A stretch of DNA of 64,000 nucleotides from VKMB-3413 sp041027365 (GCF_041027365.1 NZ_JBFTEH010000001.1:496001-560000); one strand, 5' to 3'. Counted from the stretch's first letter, positions 18,686-27,806 are shown. Made by a program: numbers and translations. Notes: generated by a model not told the origin, from the sequence alone.

Positions 18686-19579
18686 TCAGACGTTCACGTA
18701 TTTCCGCCAGTTGTGCTCTTCCTTGAACCCGAGGACCTCGCGGATCTTGCGGTTCGAGAGCGGCGCCTCGTATTCGCCGAGTTCGCGGGTGACCGGAATC
18801 TGCGGGCAGTACTTCGCCAGGAAGTCGGCCGTCGGCATGGTGGCGGTGATGGTGTCGTTGGTGGCGTTGAAGACCTCGAAGCCGAGCCCGTCCTTGGCAA
18901 GCGCGAGATCCACCATCTGGCCAAGGTCGCGGGCGTCGATGTAGCTCCAGGCATTGCGCTTGCGCGACATCGGCTTCGCGAGGAAGTCCTTGAACATGTC
19001 GTATTCGTGCGGCTCGATGACGTTGCCGATCCGGAAGGCATAGATGTCGGCGTCGTAGCGCATGGCGAAGGCGCGGGCGGTCTTCTCGTTCACCACCTTC
19101 GAAAGGCCATAGCTGTCCATCGGGTCGATGTCGTAGTCCTCCTCCAGCGGGAAGCGGTGGAAGTCCTTGTCGCCCTCAGCGAAGCAGACGCCGTAGGTCG
19201 TCTCCGAGGAGGCGATGACGACCTTGCGGATGCCGAGCTTCATCGCCGCTTCGATGACGTTGTAGGTGCCGATCGTGTTGACCCGGAAGGTCTCGTTGTC
19301 CGGCTTGATCAGGACGCGCGGGATCGCGGCGAAGTGCACGACAGCGTCGATCGGCGCGGGGCCCTTGCCGGTCTCGAACTCGTCCATGCCGAAATGCTGC
19401 GACAGCGCGTTGAACACCTGACCGCTGTCGGTGATGTCGGTGATGAGCGTGTTGACGCCGGGATGGTCGAACGGGACGAGATCGACGTTGAGAACGGTGT
19501 GGCCCTTGTCGAGGAGGTAGGGCACGACGTGGCGGCCGGCCTTGCCGGTGCCGCCGGTGAAGACGATGCGCTTGCTCAA
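18686..19579 (-). CDS. NAD-dependent epimerase/dehydratase family protein (extended SDR)
   Basis: A 297-residue Rossmann enzyme acting on a sugar or nucleotide sugar. FTGGTGKAGRHVVPYL at residues 6-21 is the extended-SDR NAD site (GxxGxxG). AVVHFAAIPR and NTIGTYNVIEAA are conserved structural segments, and the catalytic pair is YGLSK (YxxxK), with ASSETTYG providing the Ser. The gene is the last of a minus-strand unit with a ribose/fructose-type permease and ATPase, so it probably acts on the imported sugar; a lactone-forming dehydrogenase role is as likely as epimerisation. The 153-base gap to the permease gene holds nothing else. Its ribosome site GGGAGAGATC is good. Confidence 0.8.
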   Translation of the reverse strand: MSKRIVFTGGTGKAGRHVVPYLLDKGHTVLNVDLVPFDHPGVNTLITDITDSGQVFNALSQHFGMDEFETGKGPAPIDAVVHFAAIPRVLIKPDNETFRVNTIGTYNVIEAAMKLGIRKVVIASSETTYGVCFAEGDKDFHRFPLEEDYDIDPMDSYGLSKVVNEKTARAFAMRYDADIYAFRIGNVIEPHEYDMFKDFLAKPMSRKRNAWSYIDARDLGQMVDLALAKDGLGFEVFNATNDTITATMPTADFLAKYCPQIPVTRELGEYEAPLSNRKIREVLGFKEEHNWRKYVNV

Positions 19580-19732
19580 ATGATCTCTCCCTTGATGGTC
19601 GTGCGGCTCGCAGGCACGGCGTGTCGCCGGCCTGCGCGCCGCATTGGAACGATGATGGCGGCAAAATGCCGGCCGCCTCGCCGATGTGGGGCAGATCGGG
19701 TCTGCGGGCAGGGGCGGGGCGGCGATCCGCGG

Positions 19733-20728
19733 CTATTCGCGCAGGCGCAGATTGCGCAGGCGGTCGAACAGGACGGCCATGATGATCGCGCCGCCGATGA
19801 AGGCGCCCTGCCAGAAGGCGTTGATGCCGAGCAGGCCGAGGCTGTTGCGGATCACCTCGATGAGGGCGGCGCCGACGAGCGCGCCGAGCGCCGTGCCGAC
19901 GCCGCCGGCAAGGTTGGCGCCGCCGATGACCGCGGCGGCGATGACCTGCAGTTCCAGGCCGGTGCCGATATTGGTCGTCACCGCGCCCAGCCAGCCCGTC
20001 TCGATGACGCCGGCAATTCCCGCGGTCAGCGCCGACACCATGTAGACCGCGACCTTGATCCGCCGCACCGGGACGCCGGTGAGGGTGGCGGCCCGCTCGT
20101 TGCCGCCGATGGCATAAAGGTGCCGCCCGAACCGCGTCCAGCGCAGGATGAAGGCGGTGATCAGCGCCAGCACGATCATGTAGACGACCGGATTGGGGAT
20201 GCCGAAATAGGCGCCGCCGCCAAGCGAAAGCAGCGCCTTCTGGTCCGGCCCGAACTCGAAGACGACGGTGTTGTTCGAGGCGACCATCGCAAGGCTCCGC
20301 GCCAGCGACAGCATGCCGAGCGTGACGACGAAGGGCGGAAAATCCAGATAGGCGATCAGGATGCCGTTGAACGCCCCGACGAGGAGCGCCGTGCCGATCG
20401 CCGCGGCGATGCCGACTTCGATGGAGTAGCCGGCATGCATGGTCACCGCGAGAATCATCGAGCACAGGCAGAGCACCGAGCCGACGGACAGGTCGATGCC
20501 GCCCGAGATGATAACCATCGTCATGCCGAGCGCGATGATCGCGGTGAAGGTGACGTTGCGGCTGATGTTGTAGAGGTTGTTCGACGTGGCGAAGGAGTTC
20601 GTCGCGAAGGACAGGTAGATGCAGGCGATGGCGACGGCGACGACCACCCAGAAGGTCTGGCTCGACAGGAGCGCGCTCAGCCGCCCGTGCTGCCTGTGGT
20701 CGATCGTCTGCTCCAAACTGATTGCCAT
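19733..20728 (-). CDS. Sugar ABC transporter permease, ribose/fructose (CUT2) type
   Basis: A 331-residue inner-membrane protein with about nine or ten hydrophobic segments. IISGGIDLSVGSVLCLCSMI is the hallmark RbsC-family motif, and WTRFGRHLYAIGGNERAATLTGVPVRRIK is the cytoplasmic loop of CUT2 permeases. The conserved VIGGANLAGGVGTALGALVGA follows near the C-terminus. It is preceded by the ATPase gene on the same strand, with a hairpin in the 53-base gap, and followed by the SDR gene. The matching binding protein is encoded divergently at 22173. Confidence 0.9.
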   Translation of the reverse strand: MAISLEQTIDHRQHGRLSALLSSQTFWVVVAVAIACIYLSFATNSFATSNNLYNISRNVTFTAIIALGMTMVIISGGIDLSVGSVLCLCSMILAVTMHAGYSIEVGIAAAIGTALLVGAFNGILIAYLDFPPFVVTLGMLSLARSLAMVASNNTVVFEFGPDQKALLSLGGGAYFGIPNPVVYMIVLALITAFILRWTRFGRHLYAIGGNERAATLTGVPVRRIKVAVYMVSALTAGIAGVIETGWLGAVTTNIGTGLELQVIAAAVIGGANLAGGVGTALGALVGAALIEVIRNSLGLLGINAFWQGAFIGGAIIMAVLFDRLRNLRLRE

Positions 20729-20753
20729 GGTGGGCCTTTTTCAGCTGCTGTTG

Positions 20754-20780
20754 CGGGACCGCGGACCCTTTGAGGTCCCG
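20754..20780 (-). other. Intercistronic hairpin between ATPase and permease genes
   Basis: Perfect 7-bp arms CGGGACC (20754-20760) and GGTCCCG (20774-20780) with a 13-base loop, just after the ATPase stop. Possibly adjusts relative expression; no U tract. Confidence 0.4.
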
Positions 20781-20781
20781 T

Positions 20782-21522
20782 TCAGGCGTGTTCGATCGCG
20801 CCGGTGATCAGTCCGGTGACTTCTTCCGGCGAGCTCTCGTCGACCCGCTTGTCCGCCACCTTGCGCCCGCGCCGCATGACGATGACGCGGTCGGCGACGG
20901 TGAAGACGTCGGGCATGCGATGGCTGATCAGGACGACGGTGATGCCCTGGTCGCGCAGGCGCCGGATGAGTGCGAGCACCTCGGCGATCTGGCGCACGGA
21001 GATCGCCGCCGTCGGCTCGTCCATCAGCACGATCTTCGCCTCCGACAGCCGGGTGCGGGCGATCGCCACCGCCTGGCGCTGGCCGCCGGACATCTTCTTG
21101 ACGAGGTCGCGCGGGCGCGTCTCCGACTTCAGCTCGGCGAAGATCTCGCCGGCCCGCCGATACATCGTGGCATAGTCGAGCAGGCCGAACGGGCCGATGC
21201 CGCGCCGGATCTCGCGGCCGAGAAAGACATTGGCCGCCGCCGTCAGATTGTCGCAGAGCGCCAGATCCTGATGCACGATCTCGATGCCGTGAGCCCGCGC
21301 ATCCACCGGCCGGTGCATCACGAGTTCCCGGCCCTCCATGCGCAGGGAGCCGTGGGTCGGCCGGAAATTGCCGGCGATCATCTTCACCAGGGTCGACTTG
21401 CCGGCGCCGTTGTCGCCCATCAGCCCCACGACCTCGCCCGCCTTCAGCGAGAACGAGACGTCGTTCACCGCATGAATGGCGCCGAAGTGCTTCGACACGT
21501 TTGTCAGTTCAAGAATCGCCAC
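20782..21522 (-). CDS. Sugar ABC transporter ATP-binding protein, single-domain (FrcA-like) CUT2 type
   Basis: A 246-residue ATPase with one nucleotide-binding domain, about half the length of RbsA, as in FrcA-type systems. Walker A is GDNGAGKST, the signature MSGGQRQAVAIAR, and Walker B IVLMDEPTAAISV; the usual Glu after Asp is present. The CUT2 style is clear from LELTNVSKHFGAIHAVNDVSF and GREIRRG. First gene of the minus-strand unit ATPase-permease-SDR, divergent from the binding protein. The 650-base gap upstream holds the likely shared control region. Confidence 0.88.
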   Translation of the reverse strand: MAILELTNVSKHFGAIHAVNDVSFSLKAGEVVGLMGDNGAGKSTLVKMIAGNFRPTHGSLRMEGRELVMHRPVDARAHGIEIVHQDLALCDNLTAAANVFLGREIRRGIGPFGLLDYATMYRRAGEIFAELKSETRPRDLVKKMSGGQRQAVAIARTRLSEAKIVLMDEPTAAISVRQIAEVLALIRRLRDQGITVVLISHRMPDVFTVADRVIVMRRGRKVADKRVDESSPEEVTGLITGAIEHA

Positions 21523-21718
21523 GCGACGTCGTTCCTCCCTGTGCAGACCGATCGATGTCTGGCCGACAGCCGCATTTTTCAGCTCCCCGGGTCGCGAAAC
21601 GGCCTCCCCGCCATTTCGTCCCCGCGAGCCGCAGCGTCAGCGCCGGACTGCACTTGCCGATATGAGGCACTGTCCGGGCTGCGCCGTCAACGGGGCAAGC
21701 GCCGGTTCGCGGAGGTGT

Positions 21719-21735
21719 CGCGAATTTAATCCGCG
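21719..21735. promoter_or_regulatory. Near-palindromic ATTTAAT operator candidate
   Basis: CGCGAATTTAATCCGCG is palindromic at 14 of 17 positions and stands out as AT-rich in GC-rich DNA. The same ATTTAAT core occurs at 27773-27779 and, inverted, at 27890-27896 around the ROK regulator gene. Confidence 0.5.
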
Positions 21736-21750
21736 CCGAAGCAAAATTGA

Positions 21751-21780
21751 TTGACCGGCGTTTCCCGGCTTGCTTAGATA
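21751..21780 (+). promoter_or_regulatory. Candidate promoter of the CUT2 binding-protein gene
   Basis: TTGACC (21751-21756) and TAGATA (21775-21780) with an 18-base spacer. The -10 is weak (3/6). It lies 16 bases downstream of the operator candidate at 21719. Confidence 0.35.
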
Positions 21781-22172
21781 CTTTTCGCAGGCAGAGACGC
21801 CTGAATCCGTCTTCTTTTTTACGACGGCCGGCAAAAGCAGAGAGGATGCTTGGTGCGCGGCTGTGAAGTCGGTTCATGCTCGATGTCTGTCGATGAGCGG
21901 GAGTCTTCGTAGGACTTGCTTGTGGGCGCTGTGGAGGCGGCGCCTATTGCCGGCTGTCGATCCGATCAGGGCGCCGGAAATCCGGTCGAGATGCAAGCTG
22001 ACCCTCGGGTGCGACAGGCGCTCGTGGAAAAGACGTCCGTCGCCGCCGCAAGGCGGGCGCCGGTCGTGAGGGCCCGGAGCGACGTCGTCTCCGGGTGGTG
22101 AGGATGAGCCGCCGGGCATTTGCCGCCGATCGGCGCAAGGCTCCGGACGGCCAACGGTTTCTGGGAGGAAAC

Positions 22173-23165
22173 ATGCGCAAAGTCACTCTACTGGCCGCCG
22201 CCGCGGTCCTGGCCCTCGGCGCCGGGCAGGCGTTCGCCGCCAAGAAGCAGCTGGTGATCGTGGTCAAGGGCCTCGACAACCCGTATTTCGAGGCCATGCA
22301 CCAGGGCTGCGAGAAGTGGAACAAGGAGAACGCCGACTCCGAGTACCAGTGCACCTATACCGGCCCGGCCTCGACCTCGGACGAGGCGGGCGAGGCGCAG
22401 ATCGTGCAGGACGAACTCGGCAAGCCGGACACCGCCGCGATGGCCATCTCGCCGTCCAACGCCAAGCTGATCGCGCAGACGATCCGGACCGCCAACACCT
22501 CGATCCCGATCATGACCATCGATGCCGACCTCGCCAAGGACGACGCCTCCCTGCGCAAGACCTATCTCGGCACCGACAACTATCTGATGGGCCAGAAGAT
22601 CGGCGAGTACATCAAGAAGGCCAAGCCGAAGGGCGGCACCGTCTGCATCATCGAAGGCAATGCCGGCGCCGACAACATCCTGCGCCGTGCCCAGGGCACG
22701 CGCGATGCGCTGAGCGGCCAGAAGGGCCTGAACGAGCTGACCGGCCAGGGCGGCTGGACCGAGGTCTCGGGCTGCCCGGTGTTCACCAATGACGACGGCG
22801 CCAAGGGCGTCCAGGCGATGACCGACATCCTCGCGGCCAATCCCAAGCTCGACGCCTTCGCGATCGAGGGCGGCTGGCCGCTGTTCGGCGCCCCGCAGGC
22901 CTATCGCGACCTGATGAAGCCCTACGCCAAGCGCATCGCCAGCGGCGATTTCGTGGTCGGCGCGGCGGACACGATCGGCGACGAAGTGAAGATCGCCGGC
23001 GAAGGTCTGGTGACGGCTCTGGTCGGCCAGCGGCCGTTCGAGATGGGCTACAAGGCGCCCTCGGTGATGATCGACCTGATCAAGGGCAAGAAGGTGTCGG
23101 ACCCGGTCTATACCGGCCTCGACGAGTGCACCAAGGACACGGTCGACACCTGCATTCAGAAATAA
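22173..23165 (+). CDS. Sugar ABC transporter substrate-binding protein, ribose/fructose type
   Basis: Periplasmic receptor, 330 residues, with a signal peptide (1-23, ending AFA before AKKQLVIVVKGLDNPYFEAMHQG). The bilobal periplasmic-binding-protein-1 family is shown by AMAISPSNAKLIAQTIR, TIDADLAKDD and KGGTVCIIEGNAGADNILRR. The start at 22173 is chosen for the GGGAGGA ribosome site 5 bases upstream; an in-frame ATG at 22095 would add a non-signal extension. Four cysteines in the mature protein (near GCEKW, YQCTY, SGCPV and DECTKDTVDTC) suggest disulfides. It is divergent from its presumed ATPase and permease and is followed by a hairpin. Confidence 0.88.
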   Translation: MRKVTLLAAAAVLALGAGQAFAAKKQLVIVVKGLDNPYFEAMHQGCEKWNKENADSEYQCTYTGPASTSDEAGEAQIVQDELGKPDTAAMAISPSNAKLIAQTIRTANTSIPIMTIDADLAKDDASLRKTYLGTDNYLMGQKIGEYIKKAKPKGGTVCIIEGNAGADNILRRAQGTRDALSGQKGLNELTGQGGWTEVSGCPVFTNDDGAKGVQAMTDILAANPKLDAFAIEGGWPLFGAPQAYRDLMKPYAKRIASGDFVVGAADTIGDEVKIAGEGLVTALVGQRPFEMGYKAPSVMIDLIKGKKVSDPVYTGLDECTKDTVDTCIQK

Positions 23166-23173
23166 GCGCTGTT

Positions 23174-23196
23174 CGGGCGCCATGTTTCGGCGCCCG
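23174..23196 (+). terminator. Hairpin after the CUT2 binding-protein gene
   Basis: Perfect 8-bp stem CGGGCGCC / GGCGCCCG (23174-23181, 23189-23196) with a 7-base loop, 8 bases after the stop. It is followed by catctcctttcg, a weak pyrimidine tract, so probably a terminator for a monocistronic unit. Confidence 0.6.
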
Positions 23197-23399
23197 CATC
23201 TCCTTTCGACGCCCGGCTGTGGAAATCCGCAGTCGGGCGTTCGTGCGTCAACCGATACAAGTCGGGCCTCCAGCCAGACGGCGCTGCGCGGTCTTCTGGT
23301 CGCCACGCTCTTCAGCTGGGCGGCGTCGCGCGCAAGGGATCGCGACGTTCGGCCTGCCGGCGAACCGGGACGCCTGCGCCTGCGTCCGATGATCGACCG

Positions 23400-24479
23400 T
23401 CAGGCGATCCGCTGGCCGCTCTCCTTGTCGAACAGATGCACCCGCTCGCGCTGGATGCGCAGCGCCAGCCGCTCGCCCGGCCGGTGGATCGCCCAGTCGC
23501 GGAAGGCACCGAGCAGCTGCGCGCCGCCGAGGGTCATCAGGACCTGCGTCTCGGCGCCGGTCGGCTCGACGAGGGCGATCTCACCGACCGCGTCGGACGG
23601 GCCGGCCGGCGCGGCCGGCTCCACATGCTCCGGCCTGACGCCGTAGACGACGGCGCGCCCCGGCGCGGCCGCGACCCGGGCCGGCAGGGGCAGCGACAGG
23701 CCGTCCGCCGAGCGGAAGAGCGGTACGCCATCGCCTGACGCGATCTCGCCGGCGATCAGGTTCATCGAGGGCGAGCCGATGAAGCCGGCGACGAAGAGGT
23801 TGGCGGGCTTCTCGTAGAGGTCCAGCGGCCGGCCAATCTGCTCGACCCGGCCGCCGTTCATCACGACGATCCGGTCGGCCATGGTCATCGCCTCGATCTG
23901 GTCGTGGGTGACGTAGACCATGGTGGTCTTCAGCCGCTGGTGCAGCGACTTGATCTCGCCGCGCATCTGGACGCGCAGCTTGGCGTCGAGATTGGAGAGC
24001 GGCTCGTCGAACAGGAACACCTTGGGATCGCGCACGATCGCCCGGCCCATGGCGACGCGCTGGCGCTGGCCGCCCGAAAGCTCCTTCGGCAGGCGGTCCA
24101 GGAGCGGCGTCAGGTCGAGGATCTCGGCCGCCCGCGCCACCGCCTTCTGCTTCTCCGCCTTCGACGCGCCGGCGAGCTTCAGCGAGAAGGCCATGTTCTC
24201 GGCGACCGTCATATGCGGGTAGAGTGCATAGTTCTGGAACACCATGGCGATGTCGCGGTCCTTCGGCGCGAGGTCGTTCACCACCCGCTCGCCGATCCTG
24301 ATGTCGCCGCCGGTGATCTCCTCCAGCCCGGCGATCATCCTGAGAAGCGTCGACTTGCCGCAGCCGGAGGGGCCGACCAGGATGACGAACTCGCCGTCCT
24401 CGATGTCGATCGATACGCCGTGCAGCACCTTGTGGTGCCCGAAGCTCTTGCGGACCTCGTCCAGCGCGATCGTCGCCAT
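23400..24479 (-). CDS. Sugar ABC transporter ATP-binding protein, MalK/UgpC type (CUT1)
   Basis: A 359-residue ATPase that energises the two permeases encoded upstream. Walker A is GPSGCGKST, the Q-loop region is MVFQNYALYPHMTVAENM, the signature is LSGGQRQRVAMGRAIVR, and Walker B is VFLFDEPLSNLDAKLR. The C-terminal regulatory OB domain (from about residue 235, LFVAGFIGSPSMNLI) contains GVRPEHVEPA. Last gene of a minus-strand unit of binding protein, two permeases and ATPase; the 234 bases downstream hold no gene. Confidence 0.92.
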   Translation of the reverse strand: MATIALDEVRKSFGHHKVLHGVSIDIEDGEFVILVGPSGCGKSTLLRMIAGLEEITGGDIRIGERVVNDLAPKDRDIAMVFQNYALYPHMTVAENMAFSLKLAGASKAEKQKAVARAAEILDLTPLLDRLPKELSGGQRQRVAMGRAIVRDPKVFLFDEPLSNLDAKLRVQMRGEIKSLHQRLKTTMVYVTHDQIEAMTMADRIVVMNGGRVEQIGRPLDLYEKPANLFVAGFIGSPSMNLIAGEIASGDGVPLFRSADGLSLPLPARVAAAPGRAVVYGVRPEHVEPAAPAGPSDAVGEIALVEPTGAETQVLMTLGGAQLLGAFRDWAIHRPGERLALRIQRERVHLFDKESGQRIA

Positions 24480-24536
24480 GGCGTGCGGTTCCTTGTCTCG
24501 AAGCGATGTCCCGGCCCGAAGGCCGGCCGTCCTGGC

Positions 24537-25421
24537 TCAGCCCTTCACCGCGCCGGCGGTCAGTCCCGCGACGATGTGCTTCTGGGCGGCGAAGAAGACG
24601 ATGATGGTCGGCAGGATGGTCAGGGTGATGAAGGCGAGCACCAGCTGCCAGTCGGTCGAGTATTCGCCCTGATAGACCATGATGCCGAGCGGCCAGGGGT
24701 ATTTCGCCTGGCTGTTCAGCATGATCAGCGGCATGATGTAGTTGTTCCAGGAATTGACGAAGGCGACGATGGCGACCGTGGCGAGGATCGGTCGCGACAA
24801 GGGCAGGGTGATGTACCAGAAGAAGCGGATGTAGCCGGAGCCGTCGACCAGCGCGGCGTCGAACAGCTCTTTCGGCACGTTCCGGAAAAAATTGCGGAAC
24901 AACAGGATCGCCATGCCGAGGCCGAAGGCGACCTGCGGCAGAACGACGCCGAGATAGCTGTCGAGCAGGCCGAGGTCGCGGATGCGGATGAACAGCGGCA
25001 GGATCGCCGTCGCGATCGGGAACATCAGCCCGAGCAGGAAATAGTTCATCAGGAAGCCGGCGCCGAAGAAGCGCACATGGGCGAGGGAGAACGCCGCCAT
25101 CGCCGCCACCGCCAGCGTCAGGAGCGTGGTGAGCCCGGCGATGATGAAGGAGTTCATCAGCATCTGCCAGTAGCGGACGCTGAAGAGGATGTCGGTGTAG
25201 TTCGACCACTGCCACTCGCTCGGCAGGCCGAACGGATTGACCCGCAGATCGCCGAGCGTCTTGAAGCCGCCGAGCGCGGTGGTCAGAAGCGGAACGAGGA
25301 CGATCGCGGCGACGACGAACAGGCTGCCGTAGATGTAGAGCGCGGCGACGAAGCTCGGGCGCCGGCGGCTCTCGGCATAGCTCGGGTCGGCGGCGGGTGC
25401 GGTGGCGGCGAGGTCAGTCAT
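24537..25421 (-). CDS. Sugar ABC transporter permease, MalG type (CUT1)
   Basis: A 294-residue membrane protein with six predicted helices. It starts with a Pro/Ala-rich cytoplasmic tail, then FVAALYIYGSLFVVAAIVLVPLL. The periplasmic P2-type segment is followed by NSFIIAGLTTLLTLAVAAMAAFSLA, and the EAA loop reads KELFDAALVDGSGYIRFFWYITLPLSRP. It overlaps the other permease by eight bases, which supports translational coupling. Forms the channel with that protein. Confidence 0.9.
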   Translation of the reverse strand: MTDLAATAPAADPSYAESRRRPSFVAALYIYGSLFVVAAIVLVPLLTTALGGFKTLGDLRVNPFGLPSEWQWSNYTDILFSVRYWQMLMNSFIIAGLTTLLTLAVAAMAAFSLAHVRFFGAGFLMNYFLLGLMFPIATAILPLFIRIRDLGLLDSYLGVVLPQVAFGLGMAILLFRNFFRNVPKELFDAALVDGSGYIRFFWYITLPLSRPILATVAIVAFVNSWNNYIMPLIMLNSQAKYPWPLGIMVYQGEYSTDWQLVLAFITLTILPTIIVFFAAQKHIVAGLTAGAVKG

Positions 25422-26373
25422 TCTTCATGAAGATCCGTCTGTAGCCGAAGGCGAGGACGACGCAGATCAGGAACAGCACGACGCCGATGGCGCTGCCGAA
25501 GCCGACCTTCATGCGGGTGATGCCGTAGGTGTAGAGGAAGGTGACCATGGTCTGTGTCGCGTTGGACGGCCCGCCGCGGGTCAGCGGCATGATCATGTCG
25601 AAGAGCTGCAGCGAGCCGATCACCGCGAAGAACACCGACAGGCGGATGGTCGGGGCGAGCAGCGGCAGCGTGACGTTGGTGAACCTCTGCCAGGGCGTCG
25701 CGCCGTCGAGATCGGCCGCCTCGTAGAGCGACTTGTCGATCGACTGCAGCCCGGCGATGAACAGCATCATGTGAAAGCCGAAATACTTCCAGACGACGAC
25801 CGCGAGCACGGCATAGATGGCGATGTGCCGGTCGGCGAGGACGTAAGGCGTCGCGACGTTGAGGAGGCTGGCGATCGAGGCGACGAGGCCGTAGTCGCCG
25901 TCATAGATGAAGCGCCAGATCAGGCCGGCCGCGACGTCGGCGAGGACATAGGGCAGGAAGAAGATCAGCCGGAAGGCCGTCGCGCCGGGAATGCGGTTCG
26001 AGACCAGCGTCGCCAGCCACAGCGCCAGCGGCAGCTGCAGCACGATCGAGACGAGGATGATCAGGCCGTTGTTGGTCAGCGCCGTGCGAAAGGCGCTGCT
26101 CCGGAACAGGATCTCGAAGTTGCGGAGGCCCACATAGTCCTGCGGCCTCCCGTAGCCGCTCCAGTCGAACACCGAATACCAGCCGGCCTCGCCGATCGGC
26201 AGGATGACGAAGATGGTGAAGAGCAGAATCGCCGGCGGCAGGAACAGGACGAGCACCGGCCAGGTGCGCCCGATATTGCGCTCGCGCGTGCTGTGGCCGC
26301 GTGCCCGGGTCCGCCGGCGCGTGGGCTCGGCAAGCGGGCTCTTCTCCGAGACCAGGCCTGTGGCGTTCGCCAT
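25414..26373 (-). CDS. Sugar ABC transporter permease, MalF type (CUT1)
   Basis: A 319-residue membrane protein. After a 35-residue Arg-rich cytoplasmic tail, the first helix is WPVLVLFLPPAILLFTIFVILPIGEAGWYSVFDW, typical of small MalF-like permeases. The EAA loop is KSLYEAADLDGATPWQRFTNVTLPLLAP. It follows the binding-protein gene by 64 bases and overlaps the next permease gene. The ribosome site is AACGGAGAACC. Confidence 0.9.
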   Translation of the reverse strand: MANATGLVSEKSPLAEPTRRRTRARGHSTRERNIGRTWPVLVLFLPPAILLFTIFVILPIGEAGWYSVFDWSGYGRPQDYVGLRNFEILFRSSAFRTALTNNGLIILVSIVLQLPLALWLATLVSNRIPGATAFRLIFFLPYVLADVAAGLIWRFIYDGDYGLVASIASLLNVATPYVLADRHIAIYAVLAVVVWKYFGFHMMLFIAGLQSIDKSLYEAADLDGATPWQRFTNVTLPLLAPTIRLSVFFAVIGSLQLFDMIMPLTRGGPSNATQTMVTFLYTYGITRMKVGFGSAIGVVLFLICVVLAFGYRRIFMKND

Positions 26374-26437
26374 CGGTGGTTCTCCGTTAGGTCCGCTCCG
26401 GCCGCGGCAAGCCGCGCCGCGGCCGGAGCGATTCCGG

Positions 26438-27733
26438 CTACTGGTCGAGCTCGAAGGCGTCCTGGATCTGCTGCGCCGCTTCCTCCGGCTTCATCTCGCC
26501 GGAGACGACTTCGACGGTGACGTCGTTGACGACGCGGCCGACCGAGGGGCCGAGATCCTGGTCGAGGAACAGCTGGTGGAAGTGCGACTTCGAGAGCGCC
26601 TTGGAGAAGTTCTGCTCGATCGGATCCTTCAGGCCGGATTCGGCGCCCTTGGCCGCCGGGATCAGCATGCCCGCCTCGGCCATCGTCTTCTCGGCATCCG
26701 CGCTGGTGAAATACTTCACGAAGTCGATCGCCTGCGGTGAAGCGCCGCGCGAGACCGCCCAGCAGTTCACGCCGCCGAAGGTATCGGACGGGTCGCCGGC
26801 GCCGCCCTCGACCACGGGAAAGGCGAAGGTGCCGAGATCCTCTCGGGAAATGCCCTTGCCGTCGGCGGCCGCGGCCGCCTGCCGGTTGGCGCTGTCGTCG
26901 AAGGTGAGGAGCATGGCTGCGCGCTTGTCGCCGAAGAGGGCGAGCGTGTCCTGCCAGCGGGTGCCGAGATAGCCGGGCTGGAAAGGTTCCAGCTTGCCGA
27001 GCTCGGCCAGCTTCTGGAACGCCTCGACGAAGGGCTTGGCGGTGAAGCCGCCGTCCTTGCCGGCCTTGGCGTCGGCGAAGGCCTGCTCGCCGCCGAGCCG
27101 CAGCGCGAGATAGGACCAGTAGAAGTGCAGCGGCCACTTGTCGCCGCCGCCGCCGGCGATCGGCGTGATGCCGGCCGCCTTGAGCTTCTTCACCGCGTCG
27201 AGGAAATCCGCCCAGGTCTTGATCTTGGTGGCGTCGACGCCGGCCTTCTCGAACATCGGCTTGTCGTAGAAGAAGCCGATCAGGCTCATCTTCAGCGGCA
27301 CGCAGAGGACGCGGCCGTCGATCGTGACGCCGCGCATCGCGGCGGGGATGTAGGTCTTCTCCCAGGCGCCGTCGTTCGCCTGCATCTTTTCGGTGAGGTC
27401 CTGCACGGCGCCGGCCTTGTACTGCGCCTTCAGCACGCCGCCGGTCCAGGAGTAGAAGAGGTCGGGCGCGTCGCTCGACTGCAGGAGCGTCGGAAGCTTC
27501 GCCTTGAACGCCTCGTTCTCGAGGAATTCGAGGTCGATCTTCACGTCCGGATGGGATTTCTCATAGGCGTCGGCGAGCTTGCGCCAGATGTCGACATAGT
27601 TCGGATTCGCCTCGACATGCATCAGGCGGACGGTGGTTTCGGCCTGCGCCGTGGCTGCGGCGAAGGGCGCCGCGAGCAGGAAACAGCAGACGGCTGCGCC
27701 GCGCGCCAGGCGCGCTCGGAAAGCTTGAGACAT
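26438..27733 (-). CDS. Sugar ABC transporter substrate-binding protein, family 1 (CUT1)
   Basis: A 431-residue periplasmic receptor for a mono- or oligosaccharide. The signal peptide spans about 1-31 (ending AQA before ETTVRLMHVEANPNY). SBP family 1 features are DLEFLENEAFKAKLPTLLQSSDAPDLFYSWTGG, with FYDKPMFEKAGVDATKIKTWADFLDAVKKLKAAGITP. The start codon has a strong GGGAGGA site. First gene of the minus-strand transporter unit, and divergent from the ROK regulator, 178 bases away, whose product is the likely regulator. It resembles the ThuE position in trehalose-type loci only by context; the substrate is unknown. Confidence 0.9.
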   Translation of the reverse strand: MSQAFRARLARGAAVCCFLLAAPFAAATAQAETTVRLMHVEANPNYVDIWRKLADAYEKSHPDVKIDLEFLENEAFKAKLPTLLQSSDAPDLFYSWTGGVLKAQYKAGAVQDLTEKMQANDGAWEKTYIPAAMRGVTIDGRVLCVPLKMSLIGFFYDKPMFEKAGVDATKIKTWADFLDAVKKLKAAGITPIAGGGGDKWPLHFYWSYLALRLGGEQAFADAKAGKDGGFTAKPFVEAFQKLAELGKLEPFQPGYLGTRWQDTLALFGDKRAAMLLTFDDSANRQAAAAADGKGISREDLGTFAFPVVEGGAGDPSDTFGGVNCWAVSRGASPQAIDFVKYFTSADAEKTMAEAGMLIPAAKGAESGLKDPIEQNFSKALSKSHFHQLFLDQDLGPSVGRVVNDVTVEVVSGEMKPEEAAQQIQDAFELDQ

Positions 27734-27772
27734 CGGTTCCTCCCATTGCCGGCGATTTTTCGCGCTTGGCGG

Positions 27773-27806
27773 ATTTAATACGATGCCTTTCCCGGGGGAC
27801 TGTCAA
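27773..27806 (-). promoter_or_regulatory. Promoter of the CUT1 transporter unit with ATTTAAT motif
   Basis: Minus-strand TTGACA (27806-27801, perfect consensus) with a weak -10 TCGTAT (27783-27778) 17 bases on. The ATTTAAT motif at 27773-27779 overlaps the -10 edge, where a repressor would block transcription. The start codon is about 45 bases downstream. Confidence 0.5.

Larger units (their letters stand above)
21523..22172. other. Divergent control region between the CUT2 ATPase and binding-protein genes
   Basis: 650 bases without a supported gene; short open frames here have no ribosome site or family features. It contains an AT-rich stretch (21719-21800) with a near-palindromic motif and a candidate promoter toward the binding protein, listed separately. 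The long remaining leader (about 390 bases from the candidate start site to the ATG) is unusual, but I see no recognisable riboswitch. Confidence 0.6.

Noticed and set aside
21523..22172. Short open frames in the divergent CUT2 control region
   Set aside because: Arg/Ser-rich shadow products without ribosome sites; the area looks regulatory.
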